Assembly: GCA_002700095.1 (NCBI GenBank)
Contig: PACL01000062.1
Coordinates: 38,281-102,280, forward strand
DNA: 64,000 nucleotides
Reading direction: 5' to 3'
From: Fulvimarina sp.
GTDB lineage: Bacteria; Pseudomonadota; Alphaproteobacteria; Rhizobiales; Rhizobiaceae
The position numbers were made by a program, and so were the translations under genes. Of the stretch, positions 1-8,974 are shown in pieces (within the stretch, counting starts at the first letter, position 1; every line of letters starts with the position of its first letter). The notes below the pieces were generated by a model. The model ran no database searches. It saw nothing but the letters and a program-made list of their open reading frames with translations, and was not told the DNA's origin.

Positions 1-908
1 AAGGCGGCGCGGGCGATCTCGGCGATGCCGGCGACCGAGCCGATCAGCGAGGACGCCTCCAGCGGCATCAGGATCACGCGCTGGTTCGGGGCGGAGGCCA
101 GCTTGGCGAGGGCCTCGGTGTATTTCTGGGCGACGAAGTAATTGATCGCCTGGACGTCGCCGGCGGCGATGGCCTCGGAGACGAGCCGCGTCGCCGTCGC
201 CTCGGCCTCCGCCAACCTCTCGCGCGCCTCGGCTTCGCGATAGGCGGCCTCGCGCTTGCCCTCGGCCTGGAGGATCTGGCCCTGCTTCTCGCCTTCGGCC
301 CGCAGAATTGACGCATTGCGCGAGCCCTCCGCCTCGAGAATCTCGGCGCGCTTTTCGCGCTCGGCGATCATTTGCCTCGCCATCGCGTCGACGAGGTTCT
401 TCGGCGGGTTGATGTCCTTGATCTCGATGCGGGTGATCTTGATGCCCCAGGAATGCGACGCCTGGTCGACGACCCGCAGGATCTTTTCCGAGATGGTGTC
501 GCGGTTGGACAGGAGGTCGTCGAGATCCATCGAGCCCATGACCGAGCGCAGGTTGGTCATGACCAGGTTGAGGATCGCGTTCTCAAGGCCGGACACCTCG
601 TAGGCCGCCGCCTTGGCGTCGAGGATCTGGTAGAAGGCGACGCCGTCCGCCGCGACCGAGGCGTTGTCCCTCGTGATCACCTCCTGGGTCGGCACGTCGA
701 GCACCTGTTCCATCATGTTGATCTTGCGCCCGACGCGCTCGATGAAGGGGATCAGGATGGACAGCCCGGGGTGGAGCGTCCGGGTATAGCGGCCGAAATT
801 CTCGACTGTGTAGTTATAGCCCTGCGGCACGATCTTGATCGTCGACAGAAGCACGACGATGCCGAAGACCAGGATCACCAGGACGAGGATGCTGCCGGAT
901 GTGAGCAT
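1..908 (-). CDS. SPFH/Band 7 membrane protein, stomatin/QmcA-like (C-terminus cut by window edge)
   Basis: The N-terminal half opens with one hydrophobic segment (residues about 5-22), then the Band 7 block with the stomatin-type stretch VPQGYNYTVENFGRYTRTL and the family phrase HPGLSILIPFIERVG. A long alanine/glutamate/arginine-rich coiled coil (about residues 190-260) follows, rich in EAE and EREKRAE units. Family members form large oligomeric cages in the inner membrane and are linked to membrane microdomains and protease control; QmcA is the E. coli counterpart. The start is an ATG at 908. About 302 residues are visible and the stop lies off the left edge. An NfeD-like partner is often adjacent in this family and, if present, would lie outside the window. 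The family is clear; the exact subfamily is inferred. Confidence 0.9.
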   Translation of the reverse strand, partial: MLTSGSILVLVILVFGIVVLLSTIKIVPQGYNYTVENFGRYTRTLHPGLSILIPFIERVGRKINMMEQVLDVPTQEVITRDNASVAADGVAFYQILDAKAAAYEVSGLENAILNLVMTNLRSVMGSMDLDDLLSNRDTISEKILRVVDQASHSWGIKITRIEIKDINPPKNLVDAMARQMIAEREKRAEILEAEGSRNASILRAEGEKQGQILQAEGKREAAYREAEARERLAEAEATATRLVSEAIAAGDVQAINYFVAQKYTEALAKLASAPNQRVILMPLEASSLIGSVAGIAEIARAA

Positions 909-1110
909 AAGGATCTCCAGGGGCCGCCGGCGCCATCGCCCGGACGGGCGTTGCGAGAGGCCCCTGGTGACTATCGCGCGATCGGCCGGGAAGGCAAGCG
1001 CGACCGGTTGGCGGAGTCTGACGGGGCGGCGCTGCTGGGATGGCGGGACGCGCGCTGAAGAATGACCGGCACGATGCCGTGTGCCAGTCACCTCGCGCGG
1101 TCTCCCGGCC

Positions 1111-2652
1111 TCATCCCGCGAGCAGCGGGAAGGTCACGCCGATCGCCCAGGCGAAGGCCAGCGCATTTGCGAGGGCCGCCACAAGCGGTTGGCCCGTCGC
1201 CCGATAGATCCAGGCGCTGAAGGCGCCGAACACCAGGAAGAACAGGGCGATGACCGGGACGATGATGATCAGGAAGAACAACCGCTCGAAATCGAGGGCG
1301 ACCGCGAAGGCCAGCGAGACGACGAAGGCGAGCTTCGAGGCCGGATAGGCGAGGCGCGCCGATCCCGGCCCGCGCGTCGCCCATTCGTCGGCGATGAAAT
1401 AGGCGAGCGTCCCGACCAACATGGCCAGCACCAGCGCGGCGCGGGCCGGCGTCGGCACGAAGGAGGTCACGAAGCTGTCGATCGGCCAGACGAGGGCGAC
1501 GAGGTAGAACGCGGCGACCGCGAGCGCGGCGACGATGGTCCCCGGGGAGGCGATGCTGGCCGCGAAGCGCTGCCCGTCGCCGCGCCGGAGCCAGCGCAGG
1601 CACAGCGCGGTGAGGAGGCCGTAGACGAGGAAATGGACGGCGAGATAGTCGCCGACGAGGACCGGCAGGAAATGCGTCGGCAGCACCCGCAGGAGGAGCG
1701 GCGTGGCAATCGCCGGCACCAGCAGCGCCGGCCACAGGCGCCGCCACCTCAGGCCGGCGCCCGCCGGCGGCTCGCAGAGGCGGGGAAGCATCGGCGCCAG
1801 CTGGCGAGCCAAAAGCGTGCAGCCGGCGATCAGCAGCATGATCCAGGGGCCGCGCCCGGCGATCACCGGCGGCTCCGGCCTGTCCACGGCGAAGACCGCA
1901 TCGAGCCACCCGAGAGCCTCCCGCAGGCTCGCCTGGCTGAACAGCACGCTGGCATGCTCGACATTCGGGCTGAAGGCGGCGCGCCGTGCCGTGCCGGCGG
2001 AGGGATCACCATAGGTGACGCCGGGCTCGGCGGCAGTGGGGGCGGTCGCGAGCCCTACCACGCGCAGCGCCTCGCGCTTCAGCATGCCCTCCCATTCGCC
2101 GACGATGACCAGGAGGTTGCGGGGCTCTTTCGCCGTCACCAACGGCGAGAACATCGAGACGGCGATGGTCGCCGCGACGTCGGGCCGCGCCTCGGCGAAG
2201 CGGACGACGATGTCGGAGGCCATCGAATGCCCGAGCACCGCCAGCCGGCCGTCTCCGAGCGTCCTCGCATACGCCGCGACCTCTGCCGTCTCCTCGACGA
2301 GGGCGCGGGTGGCGCCCTGCTCCTCGGTGATGCTGCCGGCGAGCGCGGCCGGATTGCGACCATGGCCGAGGAAATCGAAGGTCACCGCGACGTAGCCGTT
2401 GCGCGCGAAGGCGAGGGCGAAGCTCTGCATCAGCTGCTGCGAGCCGGCAAAGCCATGGGCGATTACGACGACGGGCCCCAGTGCCTTGCCTTCCGGCCGG
2501 AAGATCGTCGCCGGTGTGTCGCCGATGACCGTCGGCTCGATCGTCACGCCGGTCTCGGCCGCATGGAGCTTCAGGAGCGACAGGCCGATGGCTGCAAGGG
2601 CGAGCAGCGCCAGCAACATCGGAACGATCGGACGCAGGCGAGGCGCCGTCAT
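1111..2652 (-). CDS. Alpha/beta hydrolase fused to a polytopic membrane domain
   Basis: 513 residues. A membrane anchor (about 8-28) is followed by an alpha/beta-hydrolase domain: the oxyanion-side motif VIAHGFAG (about 63-70), then the nucleophile elbow GHSMAS with Ser143. From about residue 270 the protein turns into several hydrophobic segments and stays membrane-like to the end. The hydrolase part should be a serine esterase, lipase or amidase; whether the domain faces cytoplasm or periplasm is not settled by the sequence. Its ATG overlaps the stop of the upstream F420-hydrogenase-beta-like gene by 4 bp (ATGA), so the two are probably translated together. No substrate can be named. The fusion of a hydrolase with a large C-terminal membrane domain is less usual than a soluble hydrolase. 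Confidence 0.8.
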   Translation of the reverse strand: MTAPRLRPIVPMLLALLALAAIGLSLLKLHAAETGVTIEPTVIGDTPATIFRPEGKALGPVVVIAHGFAGSQQLMQSFALAFARNGYVAVTFDFLGHGRNPAALAGSITEEQGATRALVEETAEVAAYARTLGDGRLAVLGHSMASDIVVRFAEARPDVAATIAVSMFSPLVTAKEPRNLLVIVGEWEGMLKREALRVVGLATAPTAAEPGVTYGDPSAGTARRAAFSPNVEHASVLFSQASLREALGWLDAVFAVDRPEPPVIAGRGPWIMLLIAGCTLLARQLAPMLPRLCEPPAGAGLRWRRLWPALLVPAIATPLLLRVLPTHFLPVLVGDYLAVHFLVYGLLTALCLRWLRRGDGQRFAASIASPGTIVAALAVAAFYLVALVWPIDSFVTSFVPTPARAALVLAMLVGTLAYFIADEWATRGPGSARLAYPASKLAFVVSLAFAVALDFERLFFLIIIVPVIALFFLVFGAFSAWIYRATGQPLVAALANALAFAWAIGVTFPLLAG

Positions 2653-3941
2653 CGCAGCCCTGTGCCGTCCGTCCCGGCGGGTTCGCCGGGTGCGCCCTCG
2701 CCGGGGCGTGGTGTGAGCCCGTAGGGAGCGACGAGCGTCCAGACGTGCGCCGGGATCATGCTGCGCATCCGGCGCGGGACGTTGCGGCGCAGATGCAGCA
2801 CGGTCTCGATCGCCTTCATCTCAACGCGGGCGCGGGCGAATTCGAGGCCGCGCGGGCCGATCCTCGGCATCAGCCAACCGACGATCGGGCGCAGCCAGGG
2901 CGGCATGCGGCGGAGCGGCAGGCCGCCGGCGGCGAGCTCGGTATTGGCCAGGAAGCCCTTGACGGCACCCTGGCGCCTGCCCCGGCTGCGAAGATCTCGG
3001 GTCTCGAGCTCGGTGCCCAGAAGTGCGACGAGCTCTTCGCCGCGCTGGTTGCGCACCAGGAGCCACTGGTCGCCTTCACCGGCCATGTAGCCGACGGTGA
3101 CGTCGGCCAGGACGTTGGTGTAGTCGACGCAGGTCCGGCAGGTCAGCGGGAAGAAGTCCGGCGGCAACTGCGAGATCGGCAGCTTCAGGAACGGGATCGC
3201 CTTCACCCGGCCGTCGGCAAAGCGCAGTTCGACATGGTAGTCGGCGCGAAATTCCAGATAGGTGATCGCTTCTGGATCGTCGGCGAGCAGCGCGAGAAAG
3301 TCGTGGAAGCGCTCGGTGGTCGTGTTGTCGGAGCAGGGCGTGCCGATCACGTAGAGCTTGTCGAGGCCGAGTTCGGCCTCCAGTGCGCGGAGCGCATAGA
3401 CCTGGCAGGGAATGCCGATCACCGCCAGCCGCTTGTAGCCCTTGTCGCGGGCCGGCTCGACGAGGGACAGAAGCGGCGCAAAGCCCATCCGCATGCCCCG
3501 GCAGGCCGCCATGCCCTCGGCCGCCGTCACGATCACCGGGATCGGTCGCCAGCGATCCGCCGGGTCGGGCGCCATGGTCAGCACCGCGTCGACGGCACCG
3601 GTTTCGAGCAGGCGCTCGGCGATGCGGGTGGTGATGCCCGTCCACTGGGCGCCGCCGCGAGGGGGCGCGAGACGTGCCCGCACCATCCGCCGGAACGGGC
3701 CGAAATGCCGCTCGTCCGGGCGTTCGGGATCGCGGGCGCGTCCGTGGACCGCAGCTTCGAGGGCCGGATAGTCGGGCTTGATGAACTGGCAGGCCTTGCC
3801 GCAACGGCCGGGCTCGGCGGTGCGGGAGATCCCGCAATCGGTGCACAAGGAGCGGGGGACGGCCGGCATGACCGGCGGAGCCCACGCCATGCCGGTGTCC
3901 CGATCCGTACCAGCCTCGCAAGCGTCGTCGATGCGCACCAA
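2649..3941 (-). CDS. F420-hydrogenase beta-subunit family Fe-S flavoprotein, BciB/HCAR-like
   Basis: 430 residues. An N-terminal cysteine set (C33, C36, C47, C51) looks like an iron-sulfur site. The phrase GAQWTGI follows near residue 97, then GIPCQVYALRALE (about 176-188), IGTPCSDN (199-206), a second cysteine pair CRTC (268-271), and a C-terminal half with VTVGYMAGEGDQWLLVRNQ. From memory, this order and wording match the ferredoxin-dependent 8-vinyl reductase BciB and 7-hydroxymethyl-chlorophyll a reductase (HCAR) group within the FrhB/FdhB family. In phototrophs these reduce a tetrapyrrole side chain. No photosynthesis gene is seen nearby, so the substrate is open. The start is uncertain: TTG at 3941, GTG at 3938 and ATG at 3890 are all possible. 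It is coupled by a 4-bp overlap to the membrane hydrolase downstream, and ferrochelatase lies upstream. Confidence 0.8.
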   Translation of the reverse strand: MVRIDDACEAGTDRDTGMAWAPPVMPAVPRSLCTDCGISRTAEPGRCGKACQFIKPDYPALEAAVHGRARDPERPDERHFGPFRRMVRARLAPPRGGAQWTGITTRIAERLLETGAVDAVLTMAPDPADRWRPIPVIVTAAEGMAACRGMRMGFAPLLSLVEPARDKGYKRLAVIGIPCQVYALRALEAELGLDKLYVIGTPCSDNTTTERFHDFLALLADDPEAITYLEFRADYHVELRFADGRVKAIPFLKLPISQLPPDFFPLTCRTCVDYTNVLADVTVGYMAGEGDQWLLVRNQRGEELVALLGTELETRDLRSRGRRQGAVKGFLANTELAAGGLPLRRMPPWLRPIVGWLMPRIGPRGLEFARARVEMKAIETVLHLRRNVPRRMRSMIPAHVWTLVAPYGLTPRPGEGAPGEPAGTDGTGLR

Positions 3942-4128
3942 TCATCCACCCTGTCGCCGCCCAGTGGACCCGGCTGGCCGGGTTCCGGCGTCAGGCCTGC
4001 GGAAACTGGCGGCGCGGCGAGGCTTTCACACTTCGCGGCCCGTTCCAAGACGGGTTGTCAAATAAACTGGACAGGTGGCTGGCGACCAGAAACAGACAGG
4101 CCGTCGATCACGGTGGCCGACGCTCCGG

Positions 4129-5190
4129 TCAGTCCAGCCAGCCGCGCAGCTCGCGGCGCACCATCGCCTCGATGACGTCCATGCCGGCCTCGGAATCGTT
4201 GAGGCAGGGGATGTGGGTGAAGTTCTCGCCGCCGGCCTCGTGGAAGATCTCGCCGGCTTCGCCCGCGATCTCCTCCAACGTCTCCAGGCAGTCGGAGACG
4301 AAGCCGGGATTGAGGACGGCGATGTTCTTGACGCCCTCCTTGGCGAGTTTCTCCACCGTCTTGTCGGTATAGGGCTGCAGCCACTCTTCCGGGCCGAAGC
4401 GGGACTGGAAGGTGGTCATCAGCCGGCCCTTCGGCCAGCCGAGGCGCTCGTCGAGAAGGCGCGAGGTCTTCTGACAGTGGCAGTGATAGGGGTCGCCCTT
4501 GCGGAAATAGCTCTGCGGAATGCCGTGGTAGGAGCAGATCACGTGCTCGGGCTCGAAGTCGAGGGTGGCGAGATGGCTCTCGATGGAGCGGGCGAGGGCG
4601 TCGATATAGACCGGCTCGTCGTGATAGGCGGGCACGGTCCTGACCGCCGGCATCCAGCGTTGGGCCATCATGTGCTCGAAGAACTTGTCGTTCACCGTCG
4701 CCGTGGTCGAAGCCGAATATTGCGGATAGAGCGGATAGACTAGGATGCGGTCGCAGCCCTGGCTCATCAGGTAGTCGGTCCGCTCGGCGATCGATGGATT
4801 GCCGTAGCGCATCGCCCAGTCGACGACGATCTCGCCATGGCCGGCCATGCGCACCGCGAGCTTCTCGCCTTGGGCGCGGGTGAAGGTGCGCAGCGGCGAC
4901 TCGTTGCGCTCCTTGTTCCAGATCTCGGCATAGGCGGCGCCGGATTTCTTCGGCCGGGTGTTGAGGACGATGCCGTAAAGGATCGGGTACCAGGCGATAC
5001 GCGGCCACTCGATGACGCGCTTGTCGGAGAGGAACTCCTTCAGATAGCGCCGCATCGGCTTGTAGTCGGTGCCGTCGGGGGTGCCGAGATTGACGAGAAG
5101 AACGCCGATCTTCGCCGTCTTGACCGGAGGGTGTCCGGCTGGGAGAGGGCCGGTCGCGCGCTCGGCGACCGTCTGGGTAAGGGCGTTCAT
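4129..5190 (-). CDS. hemH: Ferrochelatase
   Basis: Inserts Fe2+ into protoporphyrin IX, the last step of haem synthesis; class I enzymes act at the cytoplasmic face of the membrane. Visible signatures are GVLLVNLGTPD near the N-terminus, LVYPLYPQYSASTT in the middle, and the active-site motif CSYHGIP (His about residue 222), followed by YHCHCQKTSRLL. The C-terminal part carries NPGFVSDCLETLEEI, which includes the second conserved acidic stretch. The 353-residue length is typical. I chose ATG at 5190; an in-frame GTG at 5205 is the alternative. A 188-bp gap separates it from the BciB-like gene downstream on the same strand, so co-transcription is possible but unproven. Confidence 0.97.
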   Translation of the reverse strand: MNALTQTVAERATGPLPAGHPPVKTAKIGVLLVNLGTPDGTDYKPMRRYLKEFLSDKRVIEWPRIAWYPILYGIVLNTRPKKSGAAYAEIWNKERNESPLRTFTRAQGEKLAVRMAGHGEIVVDWAMRYGNPSIAERTDYLMSQGCDRILVYPLYPQYSASTTATVNDKFFEHMMAQRWMPAVRTVPAYHDEPVYIDALARSIESHLATLDFEPEHVICSYHGIPQSYFRKGDPYHCHCQKTSRLLDERLGWPKGRLMTTFQSRFGPEEWLQPYTDKTVEKLAKEGVKNIAVLNPGFVSDCLETLEEIAGEAGEIFHEAGGENFTHIPCLNDSEAGMDVIEAMVRRELRGWLD

Positions 5191-5205
5191 CCTGTCATCC
5201 CGCAC

Positions 5206-5558
5206 ATGGTTCGTTGTCGTCGTCGGCCGGAAGGACGCAGGTGCATCCTACGCCTCGCTGCAAGCCGGTCGCCACGACGGCCGGCGTCGTGGCACTCGCC
5301 CGCCGCCCGGTCGCCGAGCGCTCCCGATATAGGTGCCGCCGGCGGGATTTTGAATGCGTCGAAAGACCCGGTCATGCGGCTCGAGGCCGCACGACCGGAT
5401 CTTTTATGCATTCCATGGGCACCTTGCGCCCGCCGGCTCGGGCAGGTTCCCCGATGTCGCAGACCGCGCACCATCAGACCCCGCCCGGTGCAAAGCCCGT
5501 TCTGACCGCATGCCCGGTTCGGCGTCTCTTTGCCCTGCCTCGCGCCCGAGCGAGGCCG
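5206..5558. other. Intergenic stretch between hemH and omp10
   Basis: No credible gene. It presumably holds the hemH promoter on the minus strand and one strong hairpin (listed separately). Confidence 0.6.
5368..5405. terminator. Strong hairpin with short T-run, possible terminator
   Basis: Arms CCGGTCATGCGGC (5368-5380) and GCCGCACGACCGG (5386-5398) pair with a single A/C mismatch around the loop TCGAG. On the plus strand ATCTTTTAT follows; on the minus strand GTCTTTC follows. It lies downstream of omp10 on the minus strand, so it could end that transcript. The better T-run on the plus side leaves open a short plus-strand RNA. Confidence 0.5.
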
Positions 5559-5927
5559 TCAGACCCGGGTGAACTCGAAGCGCGTCCCGCTGGAAGCGGC
5601 ACAGGCGAGCCGGTTCGACTGGACCAGATTGCAGTTCGCCGACTGCTGCTGGTTCGTCGTCCGGGATGTGTAGAGGATGTTGATCTGGCCGGGCCCGAGC
5701 TGGGAATAGGTGCCGGTCGCGAGCACGCCGCCGGTACCCTGCTCGACCGAGGCGAAGCGGCCGTTGTTGAACGTCGCGCTGTAGGCCACCGGCCCGCCGA
5801 GGGCGTTCCACCGGCCCTCGACGCCCTGGGGCTGCGGCGCGACCGAGGCGCGCTCGCTGGTCGTGCAGGCGCCGAGCAGCATGGCGATGAACGTGGCTGC
5901 GACTGCCGTCTTGCGTGTCCGCATCAA
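5559..5927 (-). CDS. omp10: Outer-membrane lipoprotein, Omp10 family
   Basis: 122 residues with a lipoprotein signal peptide: basic start MMRTRK, a hydrophobic core, and lipobox LLGAC with the lipidated Cys at about residue 21. The mature part reads VEGRWNALGG...FNNGRFASVEQG...LATGTYSQLGPGQINI and ends CNLVQSNRLACAASSGTRFEFTR. This follows the pattern of Brucella Omp10 (EGSW, FNGG, AEGNYLYLSP, NCALVSPTQLNCTSSAGSRF), including the paired cysteines. Omp10 is a small lipid-anchored outer-membrane protein; its biochemical role is not established. It stands alone on the minus strand between hss and hemH. Confidence 0.85.
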   Translation of the reverse strand: MMRTRKTAVAATFIAMLLGACTTSERASVAPQPQGVEGRWNALGGPVAYSATFNNGRFASVEQGTGGVLATGTYSQLGPGQINILYTSRTTNQQQSANCNLVQSNRLACAASSGTRFEFTRV

Positions 5928-6097
5928 GAATACCTCATGCTCGGCGAGCGTGGCGCGTTGCGCCGGGCCGGTTTGCGTCTTCTCGTCAATGTTTCATGAC
6001 GAGACGGTGCCTCGGTCAAGGGGCAATCGCGACGAAACCGCCGCTTTCGTCCGGTTCCCCCAAACAAAGACGCGAGGAGGAACCGGCCGATGATCGC

Positions 6098-7543
6098 TCA
6101 GCGCACGAGAATGTTCTTGAACTGCCAGGGATCTTTCTCGTCGATGTCCTCCGGGAAGAGGCCCGGCCGGTCAACGAGCGGCGTCCAGTTGGTGTAGTAG
6201 CCCTTCACCGGCCCGAGATACGGCGTCTGGATTTCCAGGCAGCGCTTGTAGTCCATCTCGTCGGCCTCGACGATGCCGGCCTCCGGGTTCTCCAGTGCCC
6301 AGACCATGCCGGCGAGGACCGCCGAGGTCACCTGCAGACCGGTGGCGTTCTGGTAGGGGGCAAGCTGGCGGGTCTCCTCGATGGAGAGCTGCGAGCCGTA
6401 CCAGTAGGCGTTCTTCTCGTGACCGTAGAGGAGGACGCCGAGCTCGTCGATGCCGTCGACGATCTCGGTCTCGTCGAGGACGTGAAGTTCCGGCTGGATC
6501 TTGCCGGCGGCGCCGAACAGTTCGTGCAGCGACAGGACTGCGTCGTTCGCCGGATGGTAGGCGTAGTGCGACGTCGGGCGGTAGGTGACGTCGCCGTCCT
6601 TGTTGTAATGGGTGAAGTAGTCGGCGATCGAGATCGACTCGTTGTGGGTCACCAGAAAGCCGTACTGGGGTCCCGGCGTCGGGCACCAGGAGCGCACCCG
6701 GGTGTTGGCGCCCGGCTGCTCGAGATAGATCGCCGACTGGTGGCCCTTCTTGTGGCGATGGGCGTTCTTCGGCATCCACTTCTCATGGGTGCCCCAGCCG
6801 AGTTCCGACGGCTGCATGCCTTCCGACAGGAAGCCCTCGACCGACCAGGTGTTCCAGAAGACGTTCATCGGCTTCGGCGACTTGGCCCGCTGGGTATCGC
6901 GCTCGGCGATGTGAATGCCCTTGACGCCGGCCTTCTTCATCAGCTTGGCCCAGCCCTCGCGGTCGTCCCATGTCGGCTCTTCGAACTCCATGCCGGTGTC
7001 CTTGGCGATGTCGACCAGCGCCTTCTTGACGAACCAGGAGACCATGCCGGGATTGGCGCCGCAGCAGGAGACGGCGGTGGTGCCGCCGGGATGCTTCCTC
7101 TGCTCCTTGCGAACGGTCTCGCGCAGCGCATAGTTCGTGCGCTCGGCGTTCGACATGTTCTTGTCGAAGTAGAAGCCGAGCCAAGGCTCGACCACGGTAT
7201 CGATATAGAGGACGCCGAGCTCGCGGCACAGCTTGATCAGGTCGAGCGAGCCGGTATCGACGGAGAGGTTGACGCAGAAGCCCTGGCCTTCGCCCTCGGT
7301 CAGGAGCGGCGTCAGGAGCTCTTCGTAGTTCTTGCGGGTCACCGCCTCGTTGACGAAGCGGATGCCCTTCTCGTCGAGCAGGCCGCGCACGCTCTCGTCG
7401 GGATCGATAACCACCATGCGGCTGCGGTCGTAGTCGAAGTGCCGCTCGATCAGCGGCAGGGTCCCCCTGCCGATCGAGCCGAAGCCGATCATCACGACGG
7501 GGCCGGAGATCTTCCCATGGACCGGATGCTGTGTATCAGCCAT
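6098..7543 (-). CDS. hss: Homospermidine synthase
   Basis: NAD-dependent enzyme that makes sym-homospermidine from putrescine (or putrescine plus spermidine), the typical rhizobial polyamine. The N-terminal Rossmann motif VVMIGFGSIGRG is clear, followed by the family stretches VEPWLGFYFD, SCCGANPGMVSWFVKKAL, GWGTHEKWMPKNAHRH, NESISIADYFTHY and a conserved C-terminus ending GPVKGYYTNWTPLVDRPGLFPED. At 481 residues it matches known bacterial enzymes (about 475-485). I chose ATG at 7543; an in-frame TTG at 7555 abuts the AAGGAG and would leave no spacer. The decarboxylase at 46.5 kb could supply putrescine. It is transcribed alone, divergent from the aldolase gene. Confidence 0.96.
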   Translation of the reverse strand: MADTQHPVHGKISGPVVMIGFGSIGRGTLPLIERHFDYDRSRMVVIDPDESVRGLLDEKGIRFVNEAVTRKNYEELLTPLLTEGEGQGFCVNLSVDTGSLDLIKLCRELGVLYIDTVVEPWLGFYFDKNMSNAERTNYALRETVRKEQRKHPGGTTAVSCCGANPGMVSWFVKKALVDIAKDTGMEFEEPTWDDREGWAKLMKKAGVKGIHIAERDTQRAKSPKPMNVFWNTWSVEGFLSEGMQPSELGWGTHEKWMPKNAHRHKKGHQSAIYLEQPGANTRVRSWCPTPGPQYGFLVTHNESISIADYFTHYNKDGDVTYRPTSHYAYHPANDAVLSLHELFGAAGKIQPELHVLDETEIVDGIDELGVLLYGHEKNAYWYGSQLSIEETRQLAPYQNATGLQVTSAVLAGMVWALENPEAGIVEADEMDYKRCLEIQTPYLGPVKGYYTNWTPLVDRPGLFPEDIDEKDPWQFKNILVR

Positions 7544-7970
7544 GTTCGCTTGCAACTCCTTGGGCGCGAATTCGAGGCGCCAGGCGAGATCCCGGACGCT
7601 TAGAGGTCAGGGAACGGTTGGCGCCGCGCTAGACGGTTTCCGTGTCAAATAAAAGCGAAATGTCGGCTTCAACCCGAAAAAGCCGATCGGCGGGATCGAA
7701 CCCCCGACACCGGCCTCTCTCGGCCGCCGAAGGAGCAATGTCGAGCGGGCTCCGTCGCGCCCTGCAGGAGGCCTCCGCACGCCGTCGTGGACCTTGGCGA
7801 ACACCGTGATGGCAGCTTTTTTCAAGACTTTGACGGGACGGGCGGATTTTAATCGATTGGCATCCGCCGCGTCGTCTGGACGCCGCAGAGATATGCCTAC
7901 AAAAGAAGCGGCAGGCATGGCTCCGCCTTGCGTTCTCGTTTCCCGTCGTTTGCCGAAGGACACCGATATC
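7544..7970. other. Intergenic stretch between hss and the aldolase gene
   Basis: About 430 bp holding divergent promoters. On the minus strand, 7680-7715 resembles the T-arm of a tRNA (GGGGGTTCGATCCCGCC), but no matching acceptor or anticodon arm lies upstream, so no tRNA is called. The reading frame could be extended upstream of 7971, but that extension has no family similarity I recognise. Confidence 0.5.
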
Positions 7971-8882
7971 ATGCTCAGAACCGAAGTCGTGCGGAACATT
8001 CTCTCCTGGTACGAGGGCGAGACCCCGGGGCTGAAGAGCAACCTTTCACGGCTCCTGATGCATGGCCGCCTGGGCGGCACGGGCCGCATGGTGATCCTGC
8101 CGGTCGACCAGGGCTTCGAGCACGGCCCGGCCCGCTCCTTCGCGCCGAACCCGGCCGCCTATGATCCGCACTATCTCTACGAGCTCGCGATCGAATCCGG
8201 CGTCTCCGGCTATGCTGCGCCGCTCGGCCTTCTGGAGCAGGGCGCCGACACCTTCGCCGGCGAGGTGCCGCTGATCCTCAAGGTCAACAGCGGCAATTCG
8301 CTGGTCTCCAACCAGGACCAGGCGATCACCGGCACGGTCGAGGACGCCATGCGGCTCGGCTGCGTCGGCGTCGGCTTCACCATCTATCCGGGCGCCGAGG
8401 CCTCCTACGACATGATGGAGGAGCTGCGCGAGATCAGCCACGAGGCGAAGTCCCGCGGCCTGATCTCGGTGGTCTGGTCCTATCCGCGCGGCGGCAAGGT
8501 GACCAAGGACGGCGAGACCGGCCTCGACATCATCGCCTATGCCGCGCACATGGCGGCGCTCATGGGCGCGACGATCATCAAGGTGAAACTGCCCACGGCC
8601 CATGTCGATCTCGATGCGGCGAAGTCGGTCTACGCCAAGAACGAGATCAAGGGCGAGACGGCCGCCGACCGGGTCCGCCACATCATGCAGGCCGCCTTCA
8701 ACGGCAAGCGCATCGTCGTCTTCTCCGGCGGCGCGGCCAAGAACACCGACGAGCTTCTCGAAGAGGTGCGCGGCATCCGCGAGGGCGGCGGCAACGGCTC
8801 GATCATCGGCCGCAACTCGTTCCAGCGCTCGAAGGCAGACGCCATCGCGCTGCTCAACCAGGTGATGGACATCTACGCCTGA
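7971..8882 (+). CDS. fbaB: Class I fructose-bisphosphate aldolase (DhnA/FbaB type)
   Basis: Schiff-base aldolase that cleaves fructose-1,6-bisphosphate to dihydroxyacetone phosphate and glyceraldehyde-3-phosphate (or the reverse in gluconeogenesis). The 303-residue TIM-barrel sequence shows VILPVDQGFEHGP near residue 44, GCVGVGFTIYPGA, SVVWSYPRGG, GATIIKVKLPT with the likely Schiff-base lysine region at 204-206, and IVVFSGGAAKN plus SIIGRNSFQR near the C-terminus (the phosphate-binding end). This is the archaeal/DhnA-type family rather than the eukaryotic class I type. The start at ATG 7971 has GAAGGA at 7955-7960; the open frame continues upstream but without family similarity. Single-gene unit. 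Confidence 0.92.
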   Translation: MLRTEVVRNILSWYEGETPGLKSNLSRLLMHGRLGGTGRMVILPVDQGFEHGPARSFAPNPAAYDPHYLYELAIESGVSGYAAPLGLLEQGADTFAGEVPLILKVNSGNSLVSNQDQAITGTVEDAMRLGCVGVGFTIYPGAEASYDMMEELREISHEAKSRGLISVVWSYPRGGKVTKDGETGLDIIAYAAHMAALMGATIIKVKLPTAHVDLDAAKSVYAKNEIKGETAADRVRHIMQAAFNGKRIVVFSGGAAKNTDELLEEVRGIREGGGNGSIIGRNSFQRSKADAIALLNQVMDIYA

Positions 8883-8974
8883 TCAGGCAGGCGCCTCGCC
8901 CGGCGCCCCACGCGCCGACGGCCAAATCGTCGCGGCGGCTAACCATTTGCCGGCCGCCGCGCTATGATCGGCAG

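Noticed and set aside
7680-7740. tRNA-like T-arm on the minus strand (GGGGGTTCGATCCCGCC)
   Set aside because: The stem has a G-G mismatch, no acceptor 5' strand complementary to GATCGGC is found 60-90 bases upstream, and no anticodon arm or CCA is visible. At most a tRNA remnant.
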